This document shows, in pieces, positions 1-8,829 of a stretch of 64,000 nucleotides of DNA. Origin of the DNA: Lumbricus rubellus. Taxonomy: Eukaryota; Annelida; Clitellata; Crassiclitellata; Lumbricidae. The position numbers and the translations under genes were made by a program. Position 1 is the stretch's first letter. Every line of letters starts with the position of its first letter. The stretch spans positions 60,116,044 to 60,180,043 of the forward strand of contig OX243811.1 of assembly GCA_945859605.1 (NCBI GenBank), written 5' to 3'. Below the pieces are notes generated by a model that was given only the letters and a program-made list of their open reading frames with translations, was not told the DNA's origin and made no database searches.

Positions 1-1642
1 CGTATGATTGTGGTAATGTGGTTTTGGTTCGCAAATTAATATATTATAGTTAGGCTAATTAATAAAATGCTGCTTTCTCAATGTCGTTCTTTACGTTGTT
101 AAGCCTAGCCTAAGTAGGCAATGTCCACGTCGTCAATCTAGCTTCCGCTTAAGAAGAACCTTTCTTCGTTAATCCAGGTTCTATTCAAGCAAGGAATTAT
201 TTCCACGAATCCAGCTTCTGTTTGATTTAAGCAAAATCTATTCATCGATCCAACTTCTATTTTCTCAAGAATTAGAATTGCTGATCTCATAGGGTATTTT
301 TTTGGAAGATGCATAGCCTCTGGAGCAGAAATTCGAAGCATTATTTCACTGTTTAAAAATTCAACACCGACCCTCTGAAATTCCACACCAGCTCACTGGC
401 AAAGCAATAATTTTAGCGTGACCCTGATGATGTCCCAGCATTCAACTCAAAGAGGAATTAATCGATTACAAATAGCGGCTACTATACAGTTGTACATGTA
501 TACATTATTAAGTAGCAAAGTAGTCCTACTAAGGGAATGGCGGTTGGGACCACACTCAGTGACTGACACAATTAAAAATTTATGCATTTAGGCTACTCTC
601 GCCACTTTTGATTAATTGTAGCAGCGGGATCGGACAATGGGCATTTTTAGAACTAGTCTCCACAAGTTTAAATCTGTTCTACCTCCTATAAGTGAGATGT
701 GGACCAAATTTGAAGCAGATTGGAGCATTTTTAGAGGGCTCTCAAGGTCAAACAATCTATCAAAATAGGGTCATTTCATGTCAGATCAACCAGACCTTCC
801 CACCTTCGCTTAAAATTTTTGCTGAAAATTTACCATCTCTTTGCTAAACATTTTGAGGCATTTTGCATCGAGTTGTATGAAATGTTTTCTGAAGCCACAT
901 TCAACATGATATAACTCAAGAAGTGGAGCAGATAGAAGCATGAGTTTTCCACTGATGCTGCAGAAAGCTGACGGTGACCAACAAGCCTATTATAATTACT
1001 GTCTATTGAGTAGAAACTTTACAGGACAGCTGCCAATATGCCTTCTCATAACTCGAAAACTGCATTTTGTTGAATTTACCTGACAGATATGAGAAACAGC
1101 AACTGCAGGAAATCTGGCGTCTGTTCATATTCGGATGACGCAAGTAGGCCTAATTGGCTACTACTGGATGTACTTGGCTTTGGTGCTTAATTGCAAAATG
1201 AAGCGATATGAACATGCTTAACTTTGTCCAACTGCTGATAGGGAGTCAATTATTTTACCTTTGCTTAGTGGAAATTGCAATATATTGGCAAAGATAAGAA
1301 GCGGCGCTGAAGTTTGACCGAAGGGAAAGGGCACAGGGGAACTGCCAGGGCTATCCTCCAACGAACGAGAACGTTCTTCGACTTCTAGTGCTCTTTCATG
1401 TCCAGAAAAGAAAGCACGTAAAGAAGCAGCAGCTTTAGCCATTTCAAAAGTTATTGAAATTTGTCACGAATTCCACATCAGAGAGACTGAAGGCATGGAC
1501 TTGAATGACATCGACAATTATGTGTCGCTGCTCCGTTATGGGGTGAGACAACTGCTTCAATTTCATTTAGTTGCGGCTCTGTTCTTTCTTCAGACAGCGT
1601 ATAGGCCTATGCTAAAGTTCCATATGTTGGGATGATAAGCCA
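1..1642. other. Intergenic flank, no convincing gene
   Basis: This stretch is the 3' flank of a lectin unit lying before the window. It is nearly identical to 33027-34668. It holds repeated short units resembling AATCCAGCTTCTATT around 165-270, which also occur at about 44.2 kb and 61.3-61.6 kb. An 82-codon open frame at 138-386 (minus) persists in the other copies but matches no family I know. I see no splice structure or promoter. Confidence 0.6.
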
Positions 1643-1652
1643 CAAGTAGCCT

Positions 1653-3664
1653 CTTCTTCTTCTTTACGTTCTCTGCCAATTGGCAGGTCCAGACGTCCAA
1701 TATTTCCACTTTTCCCGCTGTTGTGCCATGTCCTTCAGTTCTCTGTATCCAGCTTCCATCATCCCGTCCAGCAGTTTTTGTCTAGACCTTCCTCTGCACC
1801 TCTTTCCCTCCAATCTTCCTTCAATTATTTCTTTCTGCAGTGAGTCACCTCTTAGCAAATGTCCCACCCAATTCTTTTGTCTTATCTTTATTGTGTCCAG
1901 CAGAGATCTTTTCTCTTCTACCATCATTAGTACTTCTTCATTTGAAACGTGCTTTGTCCAACTGATTTTCTCCATCTTTCTCCATACCCACATTTCAAAA
2001 GCTTCCAGCCTCTGCACATCTTCTTTTCTCATTGTCCATGTCTCTGCGCCATATAACGTCACACTCCATATCAATGTTTTTACCATTCTTTTCTTCAGAT
2101 TTCTATTTAGCCCTCCTCTTAGCAGTTCTTTCCTTTTTAAGAATGCCTCTTTGCCCATTGCTATTCTCCTTCTTATCTCTCTATGACATTTGGCATCGCT
2201 TGATATTAAGCTTCCCAAATAGCAGAATTCCTTCACCTGCTCTATTTCTTCTCCATTTATTTTTATACAAATAGTTGTTTCCTTTTCCTTACTGATCTTC
2301 ATAACTTTTGTCTTTTTGATGTTTATTTTCATGTTGAATTCTTCCGAGGTCGCATTTAGTCGATCCATCATTCGTTGCAGATCCTTTTCACTTTCTGCCA
2401 GCATTGCTTGATCGTCAGCAAACCTTAAAGCTTTTACCCATTTCCCTCCTACTTTTATTCCTTCTTCTGTACCATCAACTGCCTCTCTTATTAGCTCTTC
2501 TATGTAGATATTAAACAGTAATGGTGACAACGGACACCCTTGCCTCACTCCTCTACCAATTTGTCCCGGTTCTGAATATTCCCCATCTACTCTGACTCTG
2601 ACCTTTTGTCCCATGTACAGATTCCCAATAAGTCTCCTATCTCTCCAGTCGACCCCCATCCTTCTCAATGCACCCATCAATTTCCTCCAATCTACTCTAT
2701 CAAACGCCTTCTCATAATCTACAAAGCATATGCATACTTCCATTCCATGTTCGAGACTTCTTTCTGTTAACACTCTTAGGGCACCAATGGCATCCCTAGT
2801 GCCTCTGCCTTTCCTAAACCCAAACTGGTCTTCTCCAAGACATCCGTCTGCTTCTGCTTTAGCTTGCAACCTCTTTGTGATCACCTTTAACATAACCTTT
2901 GAAGCATGTGTTAGTAAGCTGATGGTACGATGCTCCTCACATTTTGTTGCATTTGGCTTTTTCTTTATTGGGATCATGATGGTTTCTAAAAAATCCTCCG
3001 GCCAAATTCCTGATGTGTATATGTCTTGGCATAGTGTAACAAGTTCCTTCATTGCCTTTTCTCCTAGACATTTGAGTATTTCAGCCGGTATATTATCACT
3101 TCCTTCTGTTTTACTATCTTTCATTTCTTTGATGGCTGCTAGCCCTTCTTCCCTCAATATCTCCGGTCCTATGCTCTCATTGTCCTCTGCTATTGTTTCA
3201 TCCATGATCTGCGTGGGTCTCTTTTTGCTCTGATATAGCTCTTCCACATATTCTTTCCATCTTTCTCTTACTTCTTTAGGATCTTGCAGCAGCATTCCAT
3301 TTTTATCCTGCACTGGGATTCCTCCTCCTGTTGTCTTCTTCTTTGTGATTCTTTTCACTGTTTCGTACACTTTGTCATATCTCCCCGCTTTCTGTAGTTC
3401 CTCTAAATCTCTACATTGATCCTCCCACCATTGTTCTCTCGCTTTTTCTGTTGTTCTTCTGAGTTTATTGTTTAGTCTTTTGTATTCCTGCTTTGCCTTG
3501 TCTGTGCTCTGATGTTTCCACTGCCGTCTTTCTTCCATTTCCTGTATCATTTCTTCTGTAATCCATGGTTTCCTTGGCAGCGCTCCTTTTTGATGTCCTA
3601 CTGTTTCCGTTGCCTCTTTTATAATGACATCTTTGAGTGTCCTCCATCTTTCCTCGGTTGTTGC
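1653..3664 (-). mobile_element. 5'-truncated RTE-like LINE, copy A
   Basis: The element is flanked by a 10-bp direct repeat CAAGTAGCCT at 1643-1652 and 3665-3674, a target-site duplication. On its own strand it begins inside the coding region and ends with an AAGAAGAAGAAG-type tail at 1653-1665. It keeps the linker and reverse transcriptase but has lost the 5' endonuclease part, the usual result of incomplete target-primed reverse transcription. Confidence 0.85.
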
Positions 3665-3667
3665 CAA
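1664..3667 (-). CDS. LINE reverse transcriptase, 5'-truncated (RTE-like)
   Basis: The frame is open for 667 codons to the 5' truncation point and has no ATG of its own at the upstream end, where the first triplet is TTG within the target duplication. The N-terminal 170 residues are charged and helical. Reverse transcriptase follows, with the usual blocks: a DQFGFRKGRGTRDA segment, VDYEKAFDRVDW (motif A), RQGCPLSPLLFN (motif B) and LRFADDQAM (motif C with both aspartates). A basic C-terminal region contains WVGHLLRGDSL. The RT is intact on paper, but no endonuclease is present. Clade assignment to RTE or a neighbour is from motif style only. Confidence 0.85.
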   Translation of the reverse strand: MATTEERWRTLKDVIIKEATETVGHQKGALPRKPWITEEMIQEMEERRQWKHQSTDKAKQEYKRLNNKLRRTTEKAREQWWEDQCRDLEELQKAGRYDKVYETVKRITKKKTTGGGIPVQDKNGMLLQDPKEVRERWKEYVEELYQSKKRPTQIMDETIAEDNESIGPEILREEGLAAIKEMKDSKTEGSDNIPAEILKCLGEKAMKELVTLCQDIYTSGIWPEDFLETIMIPIKKKPNATKCEEHRTISLLTHASKVMLKVITKRLQAKAEADGCLGEDQFGFRKGRGTRDAIGALRVLTERSLEHGMEVCICFVDYEKAFDRVDWRKLMGALRRMGVDWRDRRLIGNLYMGQKVRVRVDGEYSEPGQIGRGVRQGCPLSPLLFNIYIEELIREAVDGTEEGIKVGGKWVKALRFADDQAMLAESEKDLQRMMDRLNATSEEFNMKINIKKTKVMKISKEKETTICIKINGEEIEQVKEFCYLGSLISSDAKCHREIRRRIAMGKEAFLKRKELLRGGLNRNLKKRMVKTLIWSVTLYGAETWTMRKEDVQRLEAFEMWVWRKMEKISWTKHVSNEEVLMMVEEKRSLLDTIKIRQKNWVGHLLRGDSLQKEIIEGRLEGKRCRGRSRQKLLDGMMEAGYRELKDMAQQREKWKYWTSGPANWQRT

Positions 3668-3674
3668 GTAGCCT

Positions 3675-5778
3675 ATAGTTGACTAAATCCCTATGCCAAC
3701 TCCCAATGCAGTTGTTTTTCCGGAAGATCATGGAGTGCGGAATTGCAGACACATTTCAGATGCCAATGCTATACAACGGATTGCTCCGTCCACGTATATA
3801 TTTCCCTTTCATGTAAGCCTACCGTTTTATTGAATCATTGCGAACTTTTGGTTGTCGCCCTTTTGTTTGCTCGCTTTCTTAATCGGCGCCCTTTCGAACA
3901 GGTGCATGTACCTTTACGAAATTACGATCGACGACTTTTTGAAATCGCCCTTTTGATGGTCGCCCTTTCGAAGTCACCCTTTTGATAGCGAATCGTGGCG
4001 GCGCTGCACCGTGAAGAGACCTGCTGCACTCAAGAAAGGCAGTTCTTTAGTCGATACGAAGTCAGTGCAGGAAGTCAGGGCAGCACGTCGCAAAGCAGCG
4101 TGATCGTACATTCAACGGCTGCAATTTGATCTGTCACAAATGACTGTTGTTGTCGTCGTCAGGCTTTCAAGACACAAAGCCCTAACATTGCTCCGACCAA
4201 TCTCTGAAGTGACAAAGACGGTGTGGGATTCCACCAGCCGTCTATTCTCCAAGTCAATGTTTAACTGCGCTATAAGGCCTAGACTAAGCTTATCTATCTG
4301 CCCACATAGCTTTGACGTTGTCAGAAACCGCGCTAATGCATTGTCAATCGATAAGCGAGAACTTATGTGCATGTCAATTTGCTTAAACAGCTTTTCTCTC
4401 TAAAAACATTTCTTCAAAATTTAATGCTTTATTTCTTCAATTTAAAGTTTAAACAGAAGCAAAATTGCTTGCATCGATCAATTTACCAAGATGAACCAGT
4501 TTCAAACAATTCAAAAGAACACAAATAACAGAAGACATAAATTACAGGGTTGCAGTCATGCCAGGCGTATGCTGTGTGTACTTTAGCTGAAATCTATAGG
4601 AAATGTAGGAAAAACCAACGGGGGTACTACGGGATTCGAACGGTGTATCGTAAGCACTCCAAGCCAGAATGCTATCCATTATGCTAACCCCATTCCAGAG
4701 ACCACGAACATTGATCGTCAAAACCATAGTTATTGTGTCCTATTTGGACCAAACTTGGATATGTATAGAGAAGGTCCCCTTGCACGCACAAATCAATCCC
4801 TCTTCTCCAAACAAATATTCACAGCAGTGACCTTCATCTTCCCAATTATTGTGTAGAGATAACGCCGTCATTGCCAACGCCTCCGAACAAACAAGAATGT
4901 GTACATTATTATTACCAGGGACGCCGGAAATTACTGCTTTTATTGGAAGACGTCAGCATTTCTAAACACCCAGAGATCGCAAACTATACGGAGAAAGGCG
5001 CAAACGAATGGACGTTATATTAATGTCCTGCCAAATAATTGCATGCAGCAGAAGAATTCAATCCGTCAAGAGAAAAATCAGAGACCAGAGTCTTTGTGAC
5101 GTTTGCCGTTGGCTTTCAACGATCTGTGAATGCGACATAGCCTCTTCGCTGAGCATAGCAACTGGCCTAAATATTGATTTTCACAGACATGTAGCCTATA
5201 ACCAGGCAATCACGTTTGGTTTAAATGTCAGTCGAAGTTGTAACAGCACTTAATTTGGTAGACCAAATTATTGCTATAATAAACAATTCACGGTCTTGGT
5301 AGCCGCATCAACAACGCTAACGGTAGCCTATGGTATGCACACGCTTTAAAAATTATTTTTGACTGTAAACCTAGGCCTAAGTCTTAAAACCGCAAAACCA
5401 TTTGAGCGGAATAACAACTGCGAAGTCCAATTTTATGGCACGAGACATCCTTATAGTAGCTACGTACCCGGTACGTAATTTATAGTAGGTTATAAATTAT
5501 AGATATAACAAAGGACCTGGCGCGACCGATGGCAGCGCCGCTACTGGCTCTAAAGAGATCTTCAACTGCACACTGACGTTGGCATATAGCTTAACATTGA
5601 TATTAAGAGGAACGTCGATTTTCATTAATTGTGGTCTCTTCAAAATGCACCGAGAAAAATACTTAAAATAATATAAAAATCAGATACCGGCAATTTCTTT
5701 TGGATGTCGTCGATGATAAAATTGAAATGCTGTACTGTGTTGCAGAATACGGACGGTAGAATAGCCTATTGACGAGAA
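3675..5778. other. Intergenic region upstream of lectin unit 1
   Basis: It contains a short array of TCGCCCTTTTGATGG-like repeats (about 3858-3987), the tRNA-like relic at 4590-4700 and generic AT-rich sequence. It aligns with the region upstream of unit 2 (36701-39328), closely to 4540 and loosely after that. The promoter of unit 1 should lie in the last few hundred bases, but I cannot point to a specific TATA or initiator. Confidence 0.5.
4590..4700 (-). repeat. tRNA-like (SINE-type) relic
   Basis: On the minus strand there is an A-box-like GGTTAGCATAATGG (4677-4690) and, 36 bases downstream of it, a B-box-like GTTCGAATCCC (4631-4641). The acceptor and T stems do not pair well, so this is not a working tRNA. 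A diverged copy is at about 37650-37745 in the equivalent place upstream of unit 2. It is best read as an old tRNA-derived insertion inherited by the duplicated units. Confidence 0.45.
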
Positions 5779-6090
5779 ATGCATATTTCAATAATTATAC
5801 CCATAGTTTCTCTTGCTCTCAATATCGTTTGCATCAAGTACTCTGATGCAACTATGTGGAAATCGTTTTCTCTGGTTGTTCCGGAAGGCAATGATGGAAG
5901 GTCGTGCGCTATTGAAGTTCCATCCAAAGAAGAATTTCGTTCTGACTTCATCCAATGCGGAGTTTCATGCACAACGGAACCTACCTGCATTTACTTCAGC
6001 TACACAGAGGAAACGCAGAGATGTCTGATCTTCGATTCTTTTCCTACAACATTTGCATCAGTTGATTCCTGCAACACATACAGATTCATG
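5779..6090 (+). CDS. Unit 1 exon 1: signal peptide and PAN/apple-like domain
   Basis: The exon has 104 codons. It opens with ATG and a hydrophobic stretch (residues 4-20) typical of a signal peptide. A cysteine-rich module follows (SCAIE, QCGVSC, PTCIYFSY, QRCLIF, DSCNTY), whose spacing and aromatic core resemble PAN/apple domains. The exon ends after ATG in phase 0. The following GT is the last part of the Polinton target duplication, so the donor now reads GTAGTAG instead of the GTCAGTAT of the paralogue at 39638. Confidence 0.8.
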
Positions 6091-6092
6091 GT
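6087..6092 (+). repeat. Target-site duplication, left
   Basis: The sequence is CATGGT, identical to 23106-23111. It straddles the exon 1 / intron 1 boundary of lectin unit 1: CATG is exon and GT is the donor. A 6-bp duplication is characteristic of Polinton integrase. Confidence 0.93.
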
Positions 6093-6305
6093 AGTAGATG
6101 TCTTTTTAATTTTCTGGATGTCTTTTATTATTTCCTGAGGGGGGTGCTCGGTAGTACAGTGGTTAGCGCGCTGAACTGTCAACCAAGAGGTCGGGGGTTC
6201 AATTCCCCGCCGGGGCAGAAATTTGTAACGAGATTTCTGTTCCTCTAGCCGACTCAGCTATGATGAGTACACGGTCAGTGGATGATGAGACGGTGAGGGA
6301 GAGGA
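6093..6305 (+). repeat. Polinton left terminal inverted repeat
   Basis: It is inverted at 22893-23105 with only about two mismatches near the inner end (GTCAGTGG against GTCAATGG, and GGTGAGG against GGCGAGG). The repeat is short for this group. It contains a tRNA-like segment with A and B boxes. Confidence 0.93.
6145..6217 (+). promoter_or_regulatory. tRNA-like segment with Pol III A and B boxes in left TIR
   Basis: TAGTACAGTGG (6152-6162) fits an A box and GGTTCAATTCC (6196-6206) fits a B box, 33 bases apart. The layout resembles a tRNA-Asp gene with GTC in the anticodon position. Pairing is poor in the acceptor end and anticodon stem, so a functional tRNA is unlikely. It could be a captured SINE head or an internal Pol III promoter reading into the element. 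Confidence 0.6.
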
Positions 6306-6499
6306 TTGGCCACTGCCCTCTGGATGTCTTTTATTATTTCCTGAGGGGGGGTGCTCGGTAGTACAGTGGTTAGCGCGGTGGACTGTCAACCAAGAGGTCT
6401 TTTATTATTTCCTCCTCTTCTCCTTTGAGGGTCTTTTATTATTTCCTGATACCTCCCCTTCTCATCCAGCTCCTTTTATTATTTCGATCAGCAAGGAAA
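6306..6499. repeat. Scrambled partial TIR copies
   Basis: A second partial TIR copy at about 6321-6399 repeats GGATGTCTTTTATT and the 5' half of the tRNA-like segment, then stops abruptly after CCAAGAGGT. After it, TTTTATTATTTC recurs at about 6400, 6431 and 6473. This looks like repeated template switching at the left end. No gene is visible here. Confidence 0.7.
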
Positions 6500-7573
6500 T
6501 TAAGGTCGTAAGAATACTGCCGAAAAGTCTCTAGCTAATATATTTAGTGCGTTGTGTGAAAAAACGAATATCTCGAGAAAATCGGTGTTGGTTACAAAAA
6601 CTATGCTACAACCGGTTGAATTGTTATGCGCAGCTCCCGTACCCCCTCCGCCCGCAATTTGCATGTAATTCGCTCCATTTTTATACAGGTAGACGTTACC
6701 ATGAGCGGTATTAGTGTCACAAAATTCTATATACGTCGAAACCAAATAGTATCCGGCTTTTCCGGGAGTGACACGAGTCAGTCTCGTACTTATGCCAGCA
6801 TCGGTTTTGAATCTTTCATTATCGAAAGAAACTCTTGTGTGAGTTTTAGCGTCTATGGCTTGACGAGTGAAAGAATGAATGCTAAGCGCGGGACCGATTG
6901 AGATAGAATCTGCATATTGCTTCGTAGCTGCATCGCTGTCGCTGTTGGGTTTGTGTAGACCTGTAATGTAACCATCATGCATAAAGATGGTTGTATGCAC
7001 ATTTATTTGAGATGAAATATTGTATTGCGTCGACTTAACCATCTCTAACATGATTTCATTGTTTATTCTAAAACGAAATCCATCCATCGATTGTAATGTA
7101 ATAGGATTGTTTAACGAACATTGTAGTTTATTTCGTATACTACCTAAGAAAATAGTGAATTCTTTATTATCTCCTCTCAAGTCCTTACAACCCATTGAAC
7201 GCAGACGATCGGAGCCAACGTTTAAGATTAGATCACCAGTCATTGTATCACCAGTCTTAGCCACCTTCAATGCAACTTGTTCATTAACGTATTTCTTATT
7301 CGTCAAATGATTATCGTTGGACGGAGAATCGTCGTGATTCGTTATCAAATCAATGGCTTGACCCCAACTTAAAGCCTCATCCATTGCTGCTGTCAAAGGC
7401 TTCGTTGTTGGTAGTCCTTTAATTTTGTGACCACCCATTTTTAAATTTCCAGTCGCGATGTTTGCTCCATCCAATCGAAGAAAACTCTCATTTATTTGAC
7501 TAAGAGTAACACCTCCAGCGATTACTCTTTGTGATGAACTAACATCGGTGTGACCGAATTTATCGACAGGCAT
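6500..7573 (-). CDS. Fibre-like protein with C1q-like head
   Basis: The protein is 357 aa. Residues 1-110 are shared with the neighbouring gene at 7604-8368: MPVDKFGHTD, then NLKMGGHKIKGLP and NDNHLTNKKYV, a style typical of phage and virus fibre shafts. The middle is shaft-like, with a second VNVHTT/GLHKPNSDSDAATKQYAD segment. The last 130 residues (from about THTRVSFDN to DFSAVFLRP) have the beta-rich pattern of a C1q/TNF-like trimeric jelly roll: GYYLVSTYIEF, VYLYKNG, STGCSIVFV and a terminal FSAVFL strand. I infer a trimeric attachment protein. An IAGG/V site lies at residues 18-21, a possible cut site for the protease two genes upstream. Confidence 0.7.
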   Translation of the reverse strand: MPVDKFGHTDVSSSQRVIAGGVTLSQINESFLRLDGANIATGNLKMGGHKIKGLPTTKPLTAAMDEALSWGQAIDLITNHDDSPSNDNHLTNKKYVNEQVALKVAKTGDTMTGDLILNVGSDRLRSMGCKDLRGDNKEFTIFLGSIRNKLQCSLNNPITLQSMDGFRFRINNEIMLEMVKSTQYNISSQINVHTTIFMHDGYITGLHKPNSDSDAATKQYADSISIGPALSIHSFTRQAIDAKTHTRVSFDNERFKTDAGISTRLTRVTPGKAGYYLVSTYIEFCDTNTAHGNVYLYKNGANYMQIAGGGGTGAAHNNSTGCSIVFVTNTDFLEIFVFSHNALNILARDFSAVFLRP

Positions 7574-7603
7574 TTTATATATAATAATAATTTTTAATGC
7601 AGA
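7574..7603 (-). promoter_or_regulatory. AT-rich start-proximal motif, C1q-head fibre
   Basis: On the coding strand TTATTATTATATATAAA runs directly into the ATG, preceded by CATTAAAAA. The sequence upstream of the neighbouring fibre gene is almost identical, so the promoter was duplicated along with the fibre base. Confidence 0.5.
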
Positions 7604-8368
7604 TTAGTCATCGTATACATATAATTGCATTACCTGAATCCCTCGTGGAAGATCGTTATCCTTTGCCAGTACTCTAACTCTGTAATATTGATACGCATCC
7701 GTAGTAGAAATATTAAAAAATGTCGGAATAGTCTCTGAAGGAGTTGAAGATGTATGTAAGTGTGCAAACACTGCTCCATCATTGCTAGCGGATAAATTCC
7801 AATAAGATACAGATACGGTTTTCAACGCAATTCTCCAAATTTTAACTGGCTCAGGACATTTAATTTGTAACCAAACAGTTTCATCTTCACCCGAAACCCA
7901 AGCTGCGTTAACATCGTCAGTGAGATTAGTGAAAGCATGGTAGGCTTTGCTTCCGGCAAAACAAGCACTCGCACTAGCAACGAATCCTGTTACACTTACA
8001 TCAGCTTCCAAGGGAGGAATATACCCAGCACGACACTTTTTCAGAGATTTATCGACGTACTTTGTAACTTGTTCATCAACGTATTTCTTATTCGTCAAAT
8101 GATTATCGTTAGACGGAGAATCGTTGTGATTCGTTATCAAATCAATGGCTTGTCCCCTACTTAAAGCTTCATCCATTCCGGCTGTCGAAGTATTCGTTAC
8201 TGGGAGACCTTTTATCACATGTCCATTCATTTTTAAATTTCCAGTCGGCAGATTTGTCCCATCCAATCGAAGAAAATTAGCATTTATTTGACTAAGAGTT
8301 ACACCTCCAGCGATTACTCTTCGTGATGTTCCTCCAAAATCGGTGTGACCAAATTTATCGACAGGCAT
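7604..8368 (-). CDS. Fibre-like protein with discoidin-like head
   Basis: The protein is 254 aa. The first 110 residues match the base of the downstream fibre. The C-terminal 130 residues are unrelated to that C1q-like head. They show a galactose-binding (F5/8 type C, discoidin) pattern: AWVSGEDETVWLQIKCPEPV, WRIALKTVSVSYWNLSASND, then YYRVRVL and a final QLYVYDD. The two genes are tandem paralogues with the head exchanged. The likely role is host-surface glycan binding. The discoidin call is by pattern only. Confidence 0.65.
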   Translation of the reverse strand: MPVDKFGHTDFGGTSRRVIAGGVTLSQINANFLRLDGTNLPTGNLKMNGHVIKGLPVTNTSTAGMDEALSRGQAIDLITNHNDSPSNDNHLTNKKYVDEQVTKYVDKSLKKCRAGYIPPLEADVSVTGFVASASACFAGSKAYHAFTNLTDDVNAAWVSGEDETVWLQIKCPEPVKIWRIALKTVSVSYWNLSASNDGAVFAHLHTSSTPSETIPTFFNISTTDAYQYYRVRVLAKDNDLPRGIQVMQLYVYDD

Positions 8369-8390
8369 TTTATATATAAAATAATTTTTA
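8369..8390 (-). promoter_or_regulatory. AT-rich start-proximal motif, discoidin-head fibre
   Basis: TTATTTTATATATAAA immediately precedes the ATG on the coding strand. It overlaps the end of the protease gene, so genes in this block are spaced by only about 20-30 bases. Confidence 0.5.
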
Positions 8391-8813
8391 ATGCAAGCCG
8401 TTTATAACTTCTTGAAAATTCATTCCATCGTTCATCGTCTTCTTTAAGACGTACAAACATAAATGGCCACAAAACACTTCGTTATCGGGTTGTATTCGCT
8501 CGCTGTTATATAACACTGGACGGCGTAAATACTTTATCAGTTCTAGAGGGGGAGGAAGGCCGTAACTATCGAAATATATTTTCTCATTACCGCACTTTAA
8601 GAAAGAGACCCAGTGACTTCCCACCCCATTAGAATCATCTAGATTCAATATCCCACATTCAATCCGTCTAGGTTTATTCGGCAGCTCGTCTCGCACGAAA
8701 ACGCCTCTAAAATTCGGAATATTTAGTTTCTTAGCCGCTTCGATTAGATCCACATTCGACAAAGCAATATTCGGTAGCACTACTCCACAAACATCGATTT
8801 GTTTGACGCTCAT
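8388..8813 (-). CDS. Adenain-like cysteine protease (maturation protease)
   Basis: The protein is 141 aa. Catalytic residues of the Ulp1/adenain type are in order: His67 (SHWVSF), Asp82 (YFDSYG), Gln108 and Cys115 (FCGHLC). The SHWVSF...YFDSYG spacing is characteristic of adenovirus-type proteases, which cut capsid precursors at hydrophobic-x-Gly-Gly or Gly-x-Gly sites. It is shorter than adenovirus protease (about 200 aa), as is usual in Polintons. It lies between the polymerase and the fibre genes. Candidate sites are present in at least five neighbouring proteins. Confidence 0.9.
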   Translation of the reverse strand: MSVKQIDVCGVVLPNIALSNVDLIEAAKKLNIPNFRGVFVRDELPNKPRRIECGILNLDDSNGVGSHWVSFLKCGNEKIYFDSYGLPPPLELIKYLRRPVLYNSERIQPDNEVFCGHLCLYVLKKTMNDGMNFQEVINGLH

Positions 8814-8829
8814 TTATTTAATATAAACA

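Larger units (their letters stand above)
1..4540 (+). repeat. Near-identical segmental duplication, copy A
   Basis: This tract matches 33027-37566 at a constant offset of 33,026 bp. By eye I find only about three substitutions: one near 820, one near 3147 (a Glu/Gly change in the LINE protein) and one near 4513. Just after about 4540 the two copies become clearly different, with many substitutions and small indels. The left edge is not seen, because the match already holds at base 1. The tract includes a whole LINE insertion, so duplication or conversion came after that insertion. Confidence 0.9.

Noticed and set aside
1680..3233. Open frames on the + strand opposite the RTE-like LINE (also 34706-36259)
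   Set aside because: They are antisense shadows of the RT coding frame, with low-complexity Ser/Phe/Leu composition and no family signal.
4590..4700. Possible functional tRNA gene on the minus strand
   Set aside because: A and B box words are present but acceptor and T stems fail to pair, and the copy at 37.65 kb differs freely, so a relic is more likely.
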